Below the pieces are notes generated by a model. That model had not been told where the DNA came from. It made no database searches and saw only the letters and a program-made list of their open reading frames with translations. Shown one piece after another: positions 27,596 to 36,207 of a stretch of 64,000 bases of DNA. Both the position numbers and the translations under genes were made by a program. This DNA comes from JAMQKA01 sp034521835. Its GTDB lineage: Bacteria; Bacteroidota; Rhodothermia; Balneolales; Balneolaceae. The stretch's first letter is position 1. Each line of letters opens with the position of its first letter. The DNA lies in the NCBI GenBank assembly GCA_034521835.1, contig JAXHMA010000006.1, positions 992,001 through 1,056,000 on the forward strand. The letters are read 5' to 3'.

Positions 27596-28017
27596 CTTCT
27601 GGGCAGAAAAACATTTGATATTTTTGCTTCCTACTGGCCCGAACATGCAGACGATTGGCCAGGTATCAACGATGTCACCAAATATGTCATTTCCAAAACC
27701 ATGAAAAAGTCAGACTGGGAAAACTCCGTTTTCCTAAAAAGCCTGGCAGATATCAAAAACCTCAAAAATTCAAAAGGGTCTGACATTCAAGTTCACGGCA
27801 GTAGTAAGCTCGTTCATCTGCTGTTAAAAATGATTTAGTGGACGAACTCTGGCTCAAAATTTTCCCGCTGACACTTGGTAAAGGGAAAAAGCTGTTTGAC
27901 AATGACACGATTCCGGCAGCATTTACACTGATAGAGAATTTGGTTACCCCAACCGGGATGATATTTGCCAATTACAAGCGAGCCGGGAAAGTCAAGACAG
28001 GAACTGTTGGAGCTTAA
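27596..28017 (+). pseudogene. 5'-truncated dihydrofolate reductase-like (RibD C-terminal) protein
   Basis: Frame fragments read LLGRKTFDIFASYWPEH, VISKTMKKSDWENSVFL, DIQVHGSSKLVHLLLK, then after a one-base shift near 27832 DLVDELWLKIFPLTLGKGKKLF and a C-terminal stretch ending in GA-stop. This matches the second two thirds of the RibD C-terminal/DHFR-like family. The first 50-60 residues and the start codon are absent, replaced by the attC half-site. Not functional as given. Confidence 0.8.
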
Positions 28018-28157
28018 GACGGGGGATAATCCAAAAAGGCTGAACTTTGGTAATAGGAGCTTCAAAGGAAAGATAACTTATTGGCGCAATGAGCCCGTGA
28101 GGATGTCGTATTTCCACTCTGTAAAAGACCTGACAAATCCATACGATACCAGTATTA

Positions 28158-28380
28158 ACGCGTTTACCGGTTAAAAAGTGATTCGATTTTCTTTAAATGG
28201 AGGTTCAATCCTCCGAAATCTCACTACTCTCCCAAGAGGGACGTGGGGTGGATGTGCCACTGGAAGCGGGGAAAGTCCATTTATGAGCTTAAAGATTCCT
28301 CCCTGGAGAAGGAGGACAGGAGGATTGATTCCATCCTACGAATTAAGTGGCTTAAAATAAGTTGTTAACCGGTAAACGCG
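28158..28380. mobile_element. MITE-like element, copy 1
   Basis: 223-bp non-coding element bounded by inverted repeats ACGCGTTTACCGGTT and AACCGGTAAACGCG(T). The direct repeat CAGTATTA flanks both sides (28150-28157 and 28382-28389). Internally it has complementary Cys-box-free tracts (TCCTCCGAAATCTC and GGAGAAGGAGGACAGG). A 219-bp relative with the same ends lies at 39213-39431. Confidence 0.8.
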
Positions 28381-28415
28381 TCAGTATTAATGTAGAATTA
28401 ATAACGTGCGATTAT

Positions 28416-28816
28416 ATGAACACAAAAAAAGTCTGGGTAAACCTAGCGGTGGAAGATGTAGAACGAACCCATGAGTTTTACAAATCATTGGGGTTCAGAC
28501 CTAATGGAGAATTTCCTAATAAATATAAATTGGCCAGTTTTTTGGTCGGTGAGGACGATTTTGTAGTTCATTTCTTCTCAAAGGAAAGCGAAAACTTTAA
28601 ATCTTCATTGGGTGGAGAAATTGCAGATTTGAAACATGGAAATGAAGTAATGTTTACTCTTTCGGCTGACAGTAAAGAAGAAGTGGATGAATGGGCGAAG
28701 GCCGTAAAAAAAGCAGGGACCGATTTTCAGCAGACCGCAGAAAATTCAAGAGCAATGGTATGGAAGCGGTTTTGCCGACCCGGACGGACATAGAATGGAA
28801 TGTTTTTTATATGTAA
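28416..28816 (+). CDS. VOC/glyoxalase-like protein, cassette gene (two frameshifts near 3' end)
   Basis: Vicinal-oxygen-chelate fold protein: MNTKKVWVNLAVEDVERTHEFYKSLGFRPN, SFLVGEDDFVVHFF, EVMFTLSADSKEEVDEWAKAVKKAG. The given frame then departs from the family. Removing one G near 28720 (ACC-G-ATTTTC) restores TIFSRPQKIQEQWYGSGFADPDGHR, and removing one A near 28793 gives WNVFYM-stop at 28816. The corrected length is about 133 residues, normal for the family. These proteins include metal-dependent isomerases and drug-binding resistance proteins, and are common integron cargo. The ligand is unknown. The MITE-like element lies directly upstream and may separate the gene from its own cassette start. 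Confidence 0.8.
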
Positions 28817-28828
28817 CAACGGCAAATA

Positions 28829-29180
28829 GGGCTTAACCTTTGTTCACATATGAAAAGCACACTGTCAAGCGCATTAGGTGGTACGTGCCTGCCTATTCTT
28901 TGCTGCTACGGATTTATTGATATCCGGAGAAACCGGCTGGGGAAAGAGGCAGGGGAGGCAGCCATAAAATCACTTAATCAATGGAGTGCTGCCGGCCAGA
29001 AAAAGGTAAAGAAGGGCAGTGATGTATAATCTGATTATATAATCATATTATCCCAGGTAGCACATCATGCATCCACGAAAATGAGCCTTTATTTGATATT
29101 TAAGGCCTGTTTTCGAGAACTACTGCTTCGAATAATAATATATTATGTAGTAATCTTGTGCGGATAATTATAAGTTAGGT
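28829..29180 (+). other. Long variant attC-like site 1
   Basis: GGGCTTAACC, then the left arm GTCAAGCGCATTAGGTGG with CGTGCCTGCC, the repeat body GCTGCTACGGATTTATTGAT ... CCCAGGTAGCACATCATGCA ... TAATAATATATTATGTAGT, and the core GTTAGGT at 29174-29180. The first bases of the next cassette (TTAGGTTAACTAG) are complementary to its end at 30118-30130. Confidence 0.75.
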
Positions 29181-29197
29181 TAACTAGAAAAATAGCT

Positions 29198-30125
29198 ATG
29201 TTTCCATCACCTTCACAATTCGAGAAATATTTAAATCAGCTGGAAGATTTAGACTTGAAAGAAGAAAATGCTGAAGAAGTATTAAAGAATCTATTCCAAA
29301 AGCTAGAGACTCTTTCCTATTGTATCTTATCCACTTCCATCAGATTTTCCTATGACAAGAGCTAGACTTAATTCTGATGGGGAAAGGTTTCATCATGTTA
29401 ATCAAGTTTGGCATAAACCAGAAAAATTAAATAACGGGTTTGGTAGAGCTAGTAATCCCAATAGTAATGTTATGTATTGTGCATTTGACCCTTATCCGCC
29501 AAACAAATCAAAGGATAAGCCAGTTGAAAGAATTACAGCTTTATGCGAAGTAAGTGACATTTATTTCACCAATCAAGATGAGACAATTTCTGAAACCGTT
29601 ACATTTGCTCGATGGGTTCCTGGACAACAACTCAATATGGTTTGTCCTTTTGATTTTTCAAGGTTGAGTTCTGAAAGTCCAATACTTAAAAATATGAACC
29701 AGGCATACTCGAATATTATCGAAAAATATGATGAGTATGAGGATCAAATATCTCGATTTCATACATTTATTGCTGAACAGTTTGCCAAACATCCCATTGA
29801 AGAAGAATATGAATACAAAATAACTGCACTATTTACTGAAATGATAATGGAGAAGGGTTTTGATGGCGTTATTTACCCTAGTGTAAAAACTGATCTTCGT
29901 GGTTTTAATGTTGCTGTAAATAGTACTACTGTTGAAGACAGTTTTAATCTTTTTGCTGTCTGCGAATGTACACATTACTTGAAACATGACTACAGTCTTG
30001 TTAATAATAATTTACTGACAAGTGAAATAGAACAAGATGGTTCATTTCAATTAGCACCATTAGATCACCCTTATACGTTGCCAGAAGAGCAGATCCTAAA
30101 AATTATAGAGCAAAATACTAGTTAA
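29198..30125 (+). CDS. RES-domain protein, cassette gene (frameshifted)
   Basis: N-terminal frame MFPSPSQFEKYLNQLEDLDLKEENAEEVLKNLFQKLETL (29198-~29315), then one shift, then YPLPSDFPMTRARLNSDGERFHHVNQVWHKP and GFGRASNPNSNVMYCAF. The last two match the RES family pattern (conserved Arg in RARLNSDG, a downstream Glu in YEYKITALFTEMIMEKGFDGVIYPS, and Ser). RES proteins include NAD-degrading toxins paired with a Xre-type antitoxin, but also stand-alone proteins. No antitoxin gene lies beside this one, and the protein (about 308 residues) is longer than the toxin type, so a toxin role is uncertain. It fills one cassette. Confidence 0.65.
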
Positions 30126-30253
30126 CCTATCACGCGCATTAACTCGGACGTGCCTCGCCATCACTTGCCACATTTTTGGCTTTTTAGCTTTCCGTTCATT
30201 ATTTAGCTAATCAACATTTTTTTGCACGCCGGTTGTGCGCAATGTCGTTATTT
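30119..30253 (+). other. attC-like site
   Basis: TTAACCTATC overlaps the RES gene stop. Left arm CGCGCATTAACTCGGACGTGCCTCGCC, right arm GCACGCCGGTTGTGCGCAATGTC and core GTTATTT at 30247-30253. Confidence 0.8.
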
Positions 30254-30297
30254 TCCCTTCTCTTGGTCAGAGTTTATATGAATCGAATAAAAGTTGA

Positions 30298-30471
30298 TTA
30301 GCTGGAAACCTTTGAGTCTTTTGACCTTTTTTTGAATTGGTCTTTTGCTACTTGGCCTCTCTTTTTATACCACTCCAATAACTCTTGACGAGACATATCT
30401 TTAGTTTCTTCGTAATTCTTGTTACGAATGGAACGAATCGTTTTAACTGTATCAAATTCTTTATTCTTCAT
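30298..30471 (-). CDS. Small protein overlapping the PIN-domain gene (57 residues)
   Basis: Frame from ATG 30471 (MKNKEFDTVKTIRSIRNKNY) through DMSRQELLEWYKKRGQVAKDQFKKRSK to a stop at 30298. Basic and helical, with no known family. It overlaps the 3' end of the PIN gene by 11 bases (ATGAAGAATAA), a typical toxin-antitoxin arrangement. The pattern 'MSRQELLEWYKKRG' recalls small proteins encoded with PIN toxins, so it is a candidate antitoxin. Confidence 0.6.
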   Translation of the reverse strand: MKNKEFDTVKTIRSIRNKNYEETKDMSRQELLEWYKKRGQVAKDQFKKRSKDSKVSS

Positions 30472-30925
30472 AATTGGTCACCTCGCGCGGTGAATAAATA
30501 TCTATGGGTTTCAGTCCATTTTCAATATTAACGGCATTAAATAGTCGAATCTTGTCATAATGTACAATATGGCGAAAATTCCAGCTAACCAAAACATCCA
30601 CATTGGCCAGCGAGGCTAATGCTATGTGCACGGCATCATCACGAAATTTTGGGGTAAGAATTTTTCGTTTTAAATACTTTTCTGAAAGTTGCAAAGCTTC
30701 TTCCGTGATTTCAAGAATTTCAGGTTCATAGTCCATTAAAACTGTTAGTTGCTTTTGAACCGGTTGGGGAGCTTTACTTATTTCATCGAATGTTAATTGA
30801 GATAACACCGGCAGATAATTTTTCAACCTGAAATCCTTCATCAAGCCATTTGACCAGGCGGCAAATTCTATATCATGGCATCCACCTATTACAGATGTGT
30901 CCAAGTATATTCTTGATTTTTTCAT
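30461..30925 (-). CDS. PIN-domain protein (VapC-like toxin), cassette gene
   Basis: About 154 residues from MKKSRIYLDTSVIGGC; an ATG three codons earlier is also possible. The PIN nuclease fold is shown by YLDTSV (first Asp), SQLTFDEISKAP (Glu), FRDDAVHIALASLANVDVLVSWNFRHIV (acidic residues) and a C-terminal DIYSPREV. PIN proteins of this group are RNases of VapBC-type modules. It is intact and reads against the cassette direction, with the small overlapping gene downstream as candidate partner. Confidence 0.85.
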   Translation of the reverse strand: MKKSRIYLDTSVIGGCHDIEFAAWSNGLMKDFRLKNYLPVLSQLTFDEISKAPQPVQKQLTVLMDYEPEILEITEEALQLSEKYLKRKILTPKFRDDAVHIALASLANVDVLVSWNFRHIVHYDKIRLFNAVNIENGLKPIDIYSPREVTNYEE

Positions 30926-30949
30926 ACTGGTCATCGTTTTTTTGGTAAG

Positions 30950-31091
30950 ATAGGTAAAATATCAAGCGTTTCAACCGGATTTTGCCGCTTATAGCTCGCA
31001 ATAAAAATTTTCAGGGTTTGCGGTAAATCTTGCTTTTTATCACTTTAGTCTTTGACAAAGGCAAAACCGGTTAAACGCCGCACCGATATAT
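30950..31091 (+). other. attC-like site
   Basis: GCGTTTCAACCGGATTTTGCC pairs with GGCAAAACCGGTTAAACGCC. The left core reads GGTAAAATATC, complementary to the cassette start TTATTTTCC at 30248. The right core GATATAT is one base off GTTATAT: the cassette end GCCATATAAC at 32044-32053 still matches GTTATATGGC. Confidence 0.75.
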
Positions 31092-31116
31092 GGCTTACAC
31101 AAATCATTCATAGAAC

Positions 31117-32042
31117 ATGAACATATTTGAAGTACTAAATCAAGGTAATTCAAGATTACATGAACCCAGTATTTCTGCGATGCTAGGATATTTGCTTGAT
31201 ACCCGTCGCGATCACGGATTGGGAGATACATTTTTCGAGAATTTTTGTCTCTTTTGAATAAAGAGACAAATGACAAACGGTTTAGTAGATATTTAGAAAG
31301 GCCATTTATAGATACCGATATTTTACTGGAAGAACCTTATGAACTAAATGGCTCCAGCAAACACATTGATATTCAAGTAAGTATTTTAACGAAAACTGAA
31401 CAGGATAACAGCCATGAAAATTTTCGAATTATAATAGAAAATAAAGTTAATGATAGCTCAGTAACTAAAGGGCAGCTCAACAGTTATTATCAAGCAATAA
31501 TTGAGGATGAAAATAGCATTGACAATTTAGCGGTTGTTTATTTAACACCTATTTCTAATCGAACTATTTTGGAAAAAGAATTCCGAAATCTTGAACTAAA
31601 AGATTCTAACCATATTAAAGAATGGGTTAAGTGGAACGGAAAAGAGGCTGGTATCATCAAGATTTTGAAGAAAATACTGAAGAAAGAATCTGAAGGTGAA
31701 ATTAACCCAATAAATGAATATACACGACACACAATTAAAGCATTTATCCTGTTTCTAAATGACACAGTTTCATCAGCTAGTGATAGTACCTACAGATTCG
31801 GCGAAGATATTGGAGAAATCGTAGATAGTCTTATGTTGTCAGTTGAGGGAGAGGGTTACGATTATAGAATTGTACGTCGCGACAGTCAGCAAATCCAGGT
31901 ATTTACAAAAGAAGGAAAAGTAACTGCTAAGCCTGTGCTTAGGAAAATTATCAAAAATAGAAATCTTGATATTCCACTTTCTGGAATAAATACTAGAACT
32001 ATGGGCAGAAAAGTAATTGAAAAGCTGAAACAAAGGTCGTAG
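31117..32042 (+). CDS. PD-(D/E)XK nuclease-family protein, cassette gene (frameshifted)
   Basis: N-terminal frame MNIFEVLNQGNSRLHEPSISAMLGYLLDTRRDHGLGDTFF (from 31117). One missing T in the run at 31220-31224 then restores REFLSLLNKETNDKRF and the second frame to 32042. The nuclease core is HIDIQVSILTKTEQ (Asp) followed by FRIIIENKVNDSSVTKGQLNSYY (Glu-x-Lys) and NLAVVYLTPI. The full length is about 308 residues. Such proteins resemble orphan restriction or defence endonucleases that recognise a 'xxxHGLGxxFLxxFL' N-terminus. No methylase or partner is present in the cassette. A phage-defence role is inferred, not shown. Confidence 0.8.
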
Positions 32043-32043
32043 C

Positions 32044-32169
32044 GCCATATAACCGCGCATTAAGCGGACACGCCTCGCCAAGTCTTGCCGGGTTCTGGCT
32101 TTTTAACTCTTCGTTCATTATTTAGCAACTCAACATTCATGCGCGTGCTTATGCGCAATGTCGTTAGGT
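32044..32169 (+). other. attC-like site
   Basis: GCCATATAAC, left arm CGCGCATTAAGCGGACACGCCTCGCC, right arm GCGCGTGCTTATGCGCAATGTC and core GTTAGGT at 32163-32169. Left and right arms are complementary (GCGCATTAAGC with GCTTATGCGC). Confidence 0.85.
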
Positions 32170-32247
32170 GTATTTGAGCACATCCCTTGTATTATTAAGC
32201 GATTATTCTAATTTATAATATTATATTCTTAACTAAGGCAAGATATT

Positions 32248-32763
32248 ATGAGAGCTTCGATTTTATTAGCAAGTGTAGTTGTATTCTTAGCAGTAGGTTG
32301 TGTCAATAACACGTCTTCGAAAATTGAGCCACCTCAGAATGGGGAAATAATCCGGGATCAAGATTTAGTATCTCAAATAAACTCATCGCCTAGCACTCTA
32401 ACTATTAATGGTGTGGAATACACAGTGGAACCTTATGCTTGGAGAGATTTCATGCCGATAGTTAATCTCCCTGTCAGACTAAACGCCAATAATACCTTAA
32501 TTCGGGAGGATGGAAATACCATTCAAGATGATTTTGAAATAGTTCAACATTACATTGTCAGAGATAAGGAAATATGGATTCCCCATGATATAGAAGTCAG
32601 ACAAAATCAAAGCAGTCCAAATCGACTTCATGTAGTATCTCGTGAAGGTCCAGAATGGGAAATCGATTCTAAAGTAAATGTTGGCTTAAAAATTAAGAAT
32701 CAAAAAACTGGCGACATTTTTTGGCTTACAGTACCAAAAGTAGAAATCGTCCAAACACAGTAA
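32248..32763 (+). CDS. Lipoprotein of unknown function, cassette gene
   Basis: 171 residues with a lipoprotein signal (MRASILLASVVVFLAVGC, Cys18). The mature part is beta-rich: LTINGVEYTVEPYAWRDFMP, LNANNTLIREDG, HYIVRDKEIWIPHDIEVRQN, VNVGLKIKNQKTGDIFWLTV. This looks like a single Ig-like or lipocalin-like domain with no family I can name. Intact, and bounded by attC-like sites. Outer-membrane or periplasmic location is inferred from the lipobox. Confidence 0.75.
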   Translation: MRASILLASVVVFLAVGCVNNTSSKIEPPQNGEIIRDQDLVSQINSSPSTLTINGVEYTVEPYAWRDFMPIVNLPVRLNANNTLIREDGNTIQDDFEIVQHYIVRDKEIWIPHDIEVRQNQSSPNRLHVVSREGPEWEIDSKVNVGLKIKNQKTGDIFWLTVPKVEIVQTQ

Positions 32764-33122
32764 TTCACCTAATCTATATATGGCCTCCAAAGTCAACAGG
32801 CAATACCTGTTCCTGGCAATATTTTTCTCGCCTTTTTGAATTTGATCTCCTTTCGGTGGCTTCCTACTGCAGGCAGTATTCAACGATGGTTGGCAGCCCG
32901 CCAGCTGCACCAAACGCATATAGAGGCTCAGCATCACATTGGTCGAATCAGCCGGCCAATGGATGGTCCCGCCCTTGCGGGACGGCCATGAACAATATCA
33001 CGCGCATTAAGCGGACAAGCCTCGCCAATTCTTTGCCGCTCTTGGTTTTAAAACTCATCTTTCGTTAGTTGCTAATTCAACAGTAATCCGTGTGCAGCTT
33101 ATGCGCAATGATATCGTTATAC
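32764..33122 (+). other. attC-like site with inserted repeat
   Basis: The left core TTCACCTAAT is complementary to the cassette start TTAGGTGTA. A segment of about 220 bases starting TATATATGGCCTCCAAAGTC and ending near CCAAACGCATAT / AACAATATC intervenes. The normal left arm CGCGCATTAAGCGGACAAGC, right arm GTGCAGCTTATGCGCAATG and core GTTATAC (33116-33122) follow. Confidence 0.75.
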
Positions 33123-33161
33123 GGCTTAAGATAAACTTTAGCAACAAGATTGGAGGGTAAG

Positions 33162-33563
33162 ATGACACAATATATTGACGGATTTGTACTTCCGGTTCCA
33201 CAAAATCACCTGAATGAATATAAGAGTGCGGCTGAAAAAATAGCTGAAATTTGGAAAGAATATGGTGCACTTGCTTACTTCGAGTATGTGGGAGAAGATT
33301 TGAAATTGGAAGGCACCCGTTCTTTCACTGAAGTAGTGGATTTGAAAGAAGATGAAGTAATTGTATTTGGTTGGGTTTTGTTTCCTTCAAAAGAGACTCG
33401 TGATTTAGCAAACAAACAAGTTCCCAACGACCCAAGGATGGCAGAATTAGTCGCCCCGTTGACCGACCCCAAAAGATTGATCTTTGATGCTGAACGGATG
33501 GTGTATGGAGGCTTCCGGTCGTTCGTTCAATCATCCAATTCATCCAGTCAGAGCGCCGTATAA
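33162..33563 (+). CDS. DUF1428 family protein, cassette gene
   Basis: 133 residues from the ATG at 33162, shortly after a GGAGG ribosome-binding site; an upstream TTG would include it. Family features: YIDGFVLPVPQNHLNEYKSAAEKIAEIWKEYGALAYFEYVGEDL, EVIVFGWVLFPSKETRD, DPRMAELVAPLTDPKRLIFDAERMVYGGFRSFV. The fold is a ferredoxin-like dimer of unknown biochemical role, frequent in integron cassettes. Intact. The stop lies inside the left core of the next site (GCCGTATAAC), an exact complement of the cassette start GTTATACGGC. Confidence 0.9.
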   Translation: MTQYIDGFVLPVPQNHLNEYKSAAEKIAEIWKEYGALAYFEYVGEDLKLEGTRSFTEVVDLKEDEVIVFGWVLFPSKETRDLANKQVPNDPRMAELVAPLTDPKRLIFDAERMVYGGFRSFVQSSNSSSQSAV

Positions 33564-33841
33564 CTTATATATGGCCTCCAAAGTCAAGAGCGCGCACCAC
33601 TTTTAAGGCAAAATAATCATTGTTTGCCGAATCGTGATCGATTCCCTTCCCTTGGAGTTATACTACAGGTATTGTTCAATAATAGATTGCAGCATCTTGG
33701 GCTGCACCAAACAATATCCCGCGCATTAACGCGGACGCACCTCGCCAATTCTCTGCTGATCTTGGTTTTAAGGCTCTTCTTTCGTTAGTTGCTAATTCAA
33801 CTTTAATCAGTGCGCAGGGGTTAAGCGCGGGGCCGTTATAT
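33551..33841 (+). other. attC-like site with inserted repeat, second example
   Basis: GCCGTATAAC overlaps the DUF1428 stop. A segment of about 150 bases beginning TATATATGGCCTCCAAAGTC and ending GCACCAAACAATATC follows, then arm CGCGCATTAACGCGGACGCA, right arm GTGCGCAGGGGTTAAGCGCG and core GTTATAT at 33835-33841. The inserted segment is related to the one at 32773-32995. Confidence 0.78.
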
Positions 33842-33900
33842 GGCTTACATTGCATTCCCATGAAAATATTCAAATCATTCAGATAGAAAATTAATTTAAA

Positions 33901-34860
33901 ATGAAAGCTTTTACTAAATCAAAATATGGAGGTCCAGAAATACTTCAACTGGAAGAGGTAGAAAAACCTACTTTGAAAGACAACCATATTCTGGTTAAAG
34001 TTATTGCGAATTCAGCCAATCCTGCCGATTGGCATATTCTTCGGGGGAAACCTTTTTTTGCGCGATTCTCTTTCGGACTGTTCCAACCAAAAGATAAAAT
34101 CCTTGGGGCTGCCTTTGCCGGCATTGTAGAAGAAGTCGGGAATAATGTAGAACACTTTGGCGTTGGAGACCGGGTATTCGGAGAAACACTCATAGGAGGC
34201 GCTTTTGCCGAATATACTTGTGTACCGGCAAATGTTTGTGGCCATATGCCGGAAGGAATAGATTTTCCTGAAATGGCATGCGTGCCCATAGCCGGAGTGA
34301 CGGCTTTGCAAGCGCTCATCACTCACGGACAACTCAAAGAAGGAGAATCGGTTCTTATTAACGGTTCTTCAGGAGGTGTCGGTCATTTTGCTGTTCAAAT
34401 TGCAAAAGCCTATGGAGCTAACGTAACGGGTGTCTGTTCAAATAAAAAAGTTGATTTTGTAAAGACACTGGGTGCAGACCAGGTCATTGCGTATGACAAA
34501 GAAAATATTCATCAACACGATGGGAAATACAATCTCGTTGTTGATACCCATGGCAATCTTTCCCACAAAGATTACACACGCATGGGACGGCGAGGGGTCA
34601 TGGTAGGCTTCACAACGATAGGTCATATGATTTCGGTACTTTTAAAAAATGTTTTTAACAAATTCCCTTTGTCTCAGTTCACCGCCGAAGCCAACACAGA
34701 TGATTTAGAGACATTAGCAACTTTGATCAAAGACAGGAAAATTAAAGTTCATATTGAGAAGACCTATTCTTATGAAGAAATACCTGAAGCCATAAGCTAC
34801 ATTGAAACCATGCGCACTAAAGGAAAAGTAGCAATGGTTTGGGAAGGCATTGATAGCTGA
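33901..34860 (+). CDS. NAD(P)-dependent zinc-independent alcohol dehydrogenase / quinone oxidoreductase-like, cassette gene
   Basis: 319-residue medium-chain dehydrogenase/reductase. N-terminal GroES-like domain: YGGPEILQLEEVEKPTLKDNHILVKV, NPADWHILRG, GAAFAGIVEEVGNNVEHFGVGDRVFGE, GGAFAEYTCVP. NAD(P)-binding Rossmann domain: VLINGSSGGVGHFAVQIAKAYGANVTGVCS, LGADQVIAYD. The C-terminus has GKVAMVW. No structural-zinc Cys cluster is visible, matching the quinone-oxidoreductase branch. The substrate is likely a quinone or reactive carbonyl. It is among the largest intact cassette genes here. Confidence 0.9.
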   Translation: MKAFTKSKYGGPEILQLEEVEKPTLKDNHILVKVIANSANPADWHILRGKPFFARFSFGLFQPKDKILGAAFAGIVEEVGNNVEHFGVGDRVFGETLIGGAFAEYTCVPANVCGHMPEGIDFPEMACVPIAGVTALQALITHGQLKEGESVLINGSSGGVGHFAVQIAKAYGANVTGVCSNKKVDFVKTLGADQVIAYDKENIHQHDGKYNLVVDTHGNLSHKDYTRMGRRGVMVGFTTIGHMISVLLKNVFNKFPLSQFTAEANTDDLETLATLIKDRKIKVHIEKTYSYEEIPEAISYIETMRTKGKVAMVWEGIDS

Positions 34861-34963
34861 ACAGATATTGAGGAAGAAAAAAGAGCACAAACTGCTAACC
34901 AGGTATATCCTTTGGGATACGGCTCATATACAAAACTGTGATATCTTTAACCTTGTAGTAAAG

Positions 34964-35093
34964 CGTCCTATAACCGCGCATTAAGCGGACGTGCCTCGCC
35001 AATTCTCTGCCACTCTTGGTTTTAAGACTCTTCTTTCGTTAGTTGCCAATTCAACGTTAATCTGCGCGCACCTTAAGCGCTGGGCCGTTAGGT
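34964..35093 (+). other. attC-like site
   Basis: CGTCCTATAAC, left arm CGCGCATTAAGCGGACGTGC, central TTCTTTCGTTAGTTGCCAAT, right arm GCGCGCACCTTAAGCGCTGGGCC and core GTTAGGT at 35087-35093. Nearly the textbook form for this array. Confidence 0.88.
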
Positions 35094-35145
35094 ACATTTC
35101 CGAAAACTGCTTCCTTTCCAAAAAAAGTACTACTTTAGTATCACT

Positions 35146-35403
35146 ATGAAAACAGAGCTCGTTACCACATTAAAACGCCAGGCTACGAAACTCCTTGCTG
35201 AACTTCGGGAAGAGAAAGAACCTGTGCTTATCACAGAACACGGTAAACCTTCTGCTTATCTCGTTGATGTTGAGCAATTTGAACAAATTCAAAAAAAACT
35301 TAAGCTGCTTGAAGGACTTGCTCGTGGTGAAAAAGCTATTTTAGAAGATCGTGTTGTCCCGCATGACGAGGCTAAAAAGCGTATGCAACGATGGCTCAAG
35401 TAA
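35146..35403 (+). CDS. Phd/YefM-type antitoxin, cassette gene
   Basis: 85 residues: MKTELVTTLKRQATKLLAELREEKEPVLITEHGKPSAYLVDVEQFEQIQKKLKLLEGLARGEKAILE. This is the Phd/YefM fold, which binds the operon operator as a dimer and masks the toxin with its C-terminal helix. It is intact. Its stop overlaps the toxin start (ATGGCTCAAGTAA), so the pair is co-translated. An upstream TAGTATCACTATG context may hold the promoter. The partner at 35391 has an internal stop codon. Confidence 0.9.
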   Translation: MKTELVTTLKRQATKLLAELREEKEPVLITEHGKPSAYLVDVEQFEQIQKKLKLLEGLARGEKAILEDRVVPHDEAKKRMQRWLK

Positions 35404-35693
35404 TTTGGACTGAGCCTGCCCTTCAAGATTTAGATCAAATTGCCGATTATATTTCTCTCGACAATCCGGCTGCGGCCAAGAAATTGGTTCGTCGTTGTTT
35501 TAAACAAGTCGAGAATTCAAATTAACATCCTAAGCTGGGAAAAGCTGTTCCTGAATTAGGAGAATCAGTTTATCGGCAGTTGGTCCTTTCTCCCTGTCGC
35601 ATTTTCTACCGAATTGATAACAGTACAATTTATATTATTCATGTCATGCGAGCAGAACAGTTGCTTCATCTTGACATCCTTAAATCGCGGTAA
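35391..35693 (+). pseudogene. ParE/RelE-type toxin with in-frame TAA
   Basis: Frame from ATG 35391: MAQVIWTEPALQDLDQIADYISLDNPAAAKKLVRRCFKQVENSN, stop TAA at 35523-35525, then in the same frame HPKLGKAVPELGESVYRQLVLSPCRIFYRIDNSTIYIIHVMRAEQLL to 35693. The whole is 100 codons, the usual ParE length. The toxin domain is otherwise well conserved. The stop is a nonsense change rather than an indel, and the remaining 44-residue peptide lacks the strand and helix that act on gyrase or the ribosome. The toxin is probably inactive. Confidence 0.85.
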
Positions 35694-35829
35694 AATGTAC
35701 CTACCCCCAGTGAATTAAGCGGACAGGCCTCGCCTGTTCTTGCCCGCCTCACTTTTTATGGTTACAATTTCATTTATAAACAATTTCAATATGTTGGCGC
35801 CTCGCACCTTAAGCCCAATGTCGTTAGGT
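35694..35829 (+). other. attC-like site
   Basis: Left core AATGTACCTAC is complementary to the cassette start TTAGGTACATT (35088). Left arm GTGAATTAAGCGGACAGGCC, right arm CCTCGCACCTTAAGCCCAATGTC and core GTTAGGT at 35823-35829. Confidence 0.82.
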
Positions 35830-35914
35830 TTCGCATGAAAACTCTATCCCAACCGTTGTATAGTACTTATATTGTAATTACATTACAGTAGTAATCCAAT
35901 TAACCCGTAGTACT

Positions 35915-36172
35915 ATGAAAACAAAGCTTGTTCGCATCGGAAATTCTCAGGGAATTCGTATTCCAAAGCCCGTTATTGAGGAAATTGGGCTTTCAGGGGA
36001 AATAGAAATGATTCTCAAAGATAATCAAATCATTCTGCGCCCGGCCGAACAAACCCGCAAAGGTTGGGATAATGCTTTCAAAAAAATGGCTGAAAAAAAT
36101 GATGACCGACTGATTGACAAAGAAGAAGTTGAGGCTCCAAGCGAGTGGGACAAAACCGAGTGGACATGGTAA
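35915..36172 (+). CDS. mazE: MazE/AbrB-type antitoxin, cassette gene
   Basis: 85 residues with the swapped-hairpin AbrB/MazE domain at the N-terminus (MKTKLVRIGNSQGIRIPKPVIEEIGLSGEIEMIL, KDNQIILRP) and an acidic, Trp-containing C-terminal tail (EAPSEWDKTEWTW) that normally fills the MazF active site. It is intact. Its stop overlaps the mazF start (ACATGGTAA). The toxin downstream is broken by an insertion sequence, so the antitoxin is now alone. Confidence 0.9.
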   Translation: MKTKLVRIGNSQGIRIPKPVIEEIGLSGEIEMILKDNQIILRPAEQTRKGWDNAFKKMAEKNDDRLIDKEEVEAPSEWDKTEWTW

Positions 36173-36207
36173 AACGAGAACCAGTCCAGCGTTTTGATGT
36201 CTACGTA

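Noticed and set aside
27965..28360. Open frames covering the MITE-like element and its left flank
   Set aside because: They cross the end of the reductase fragment and the non-coding element and show no domain.
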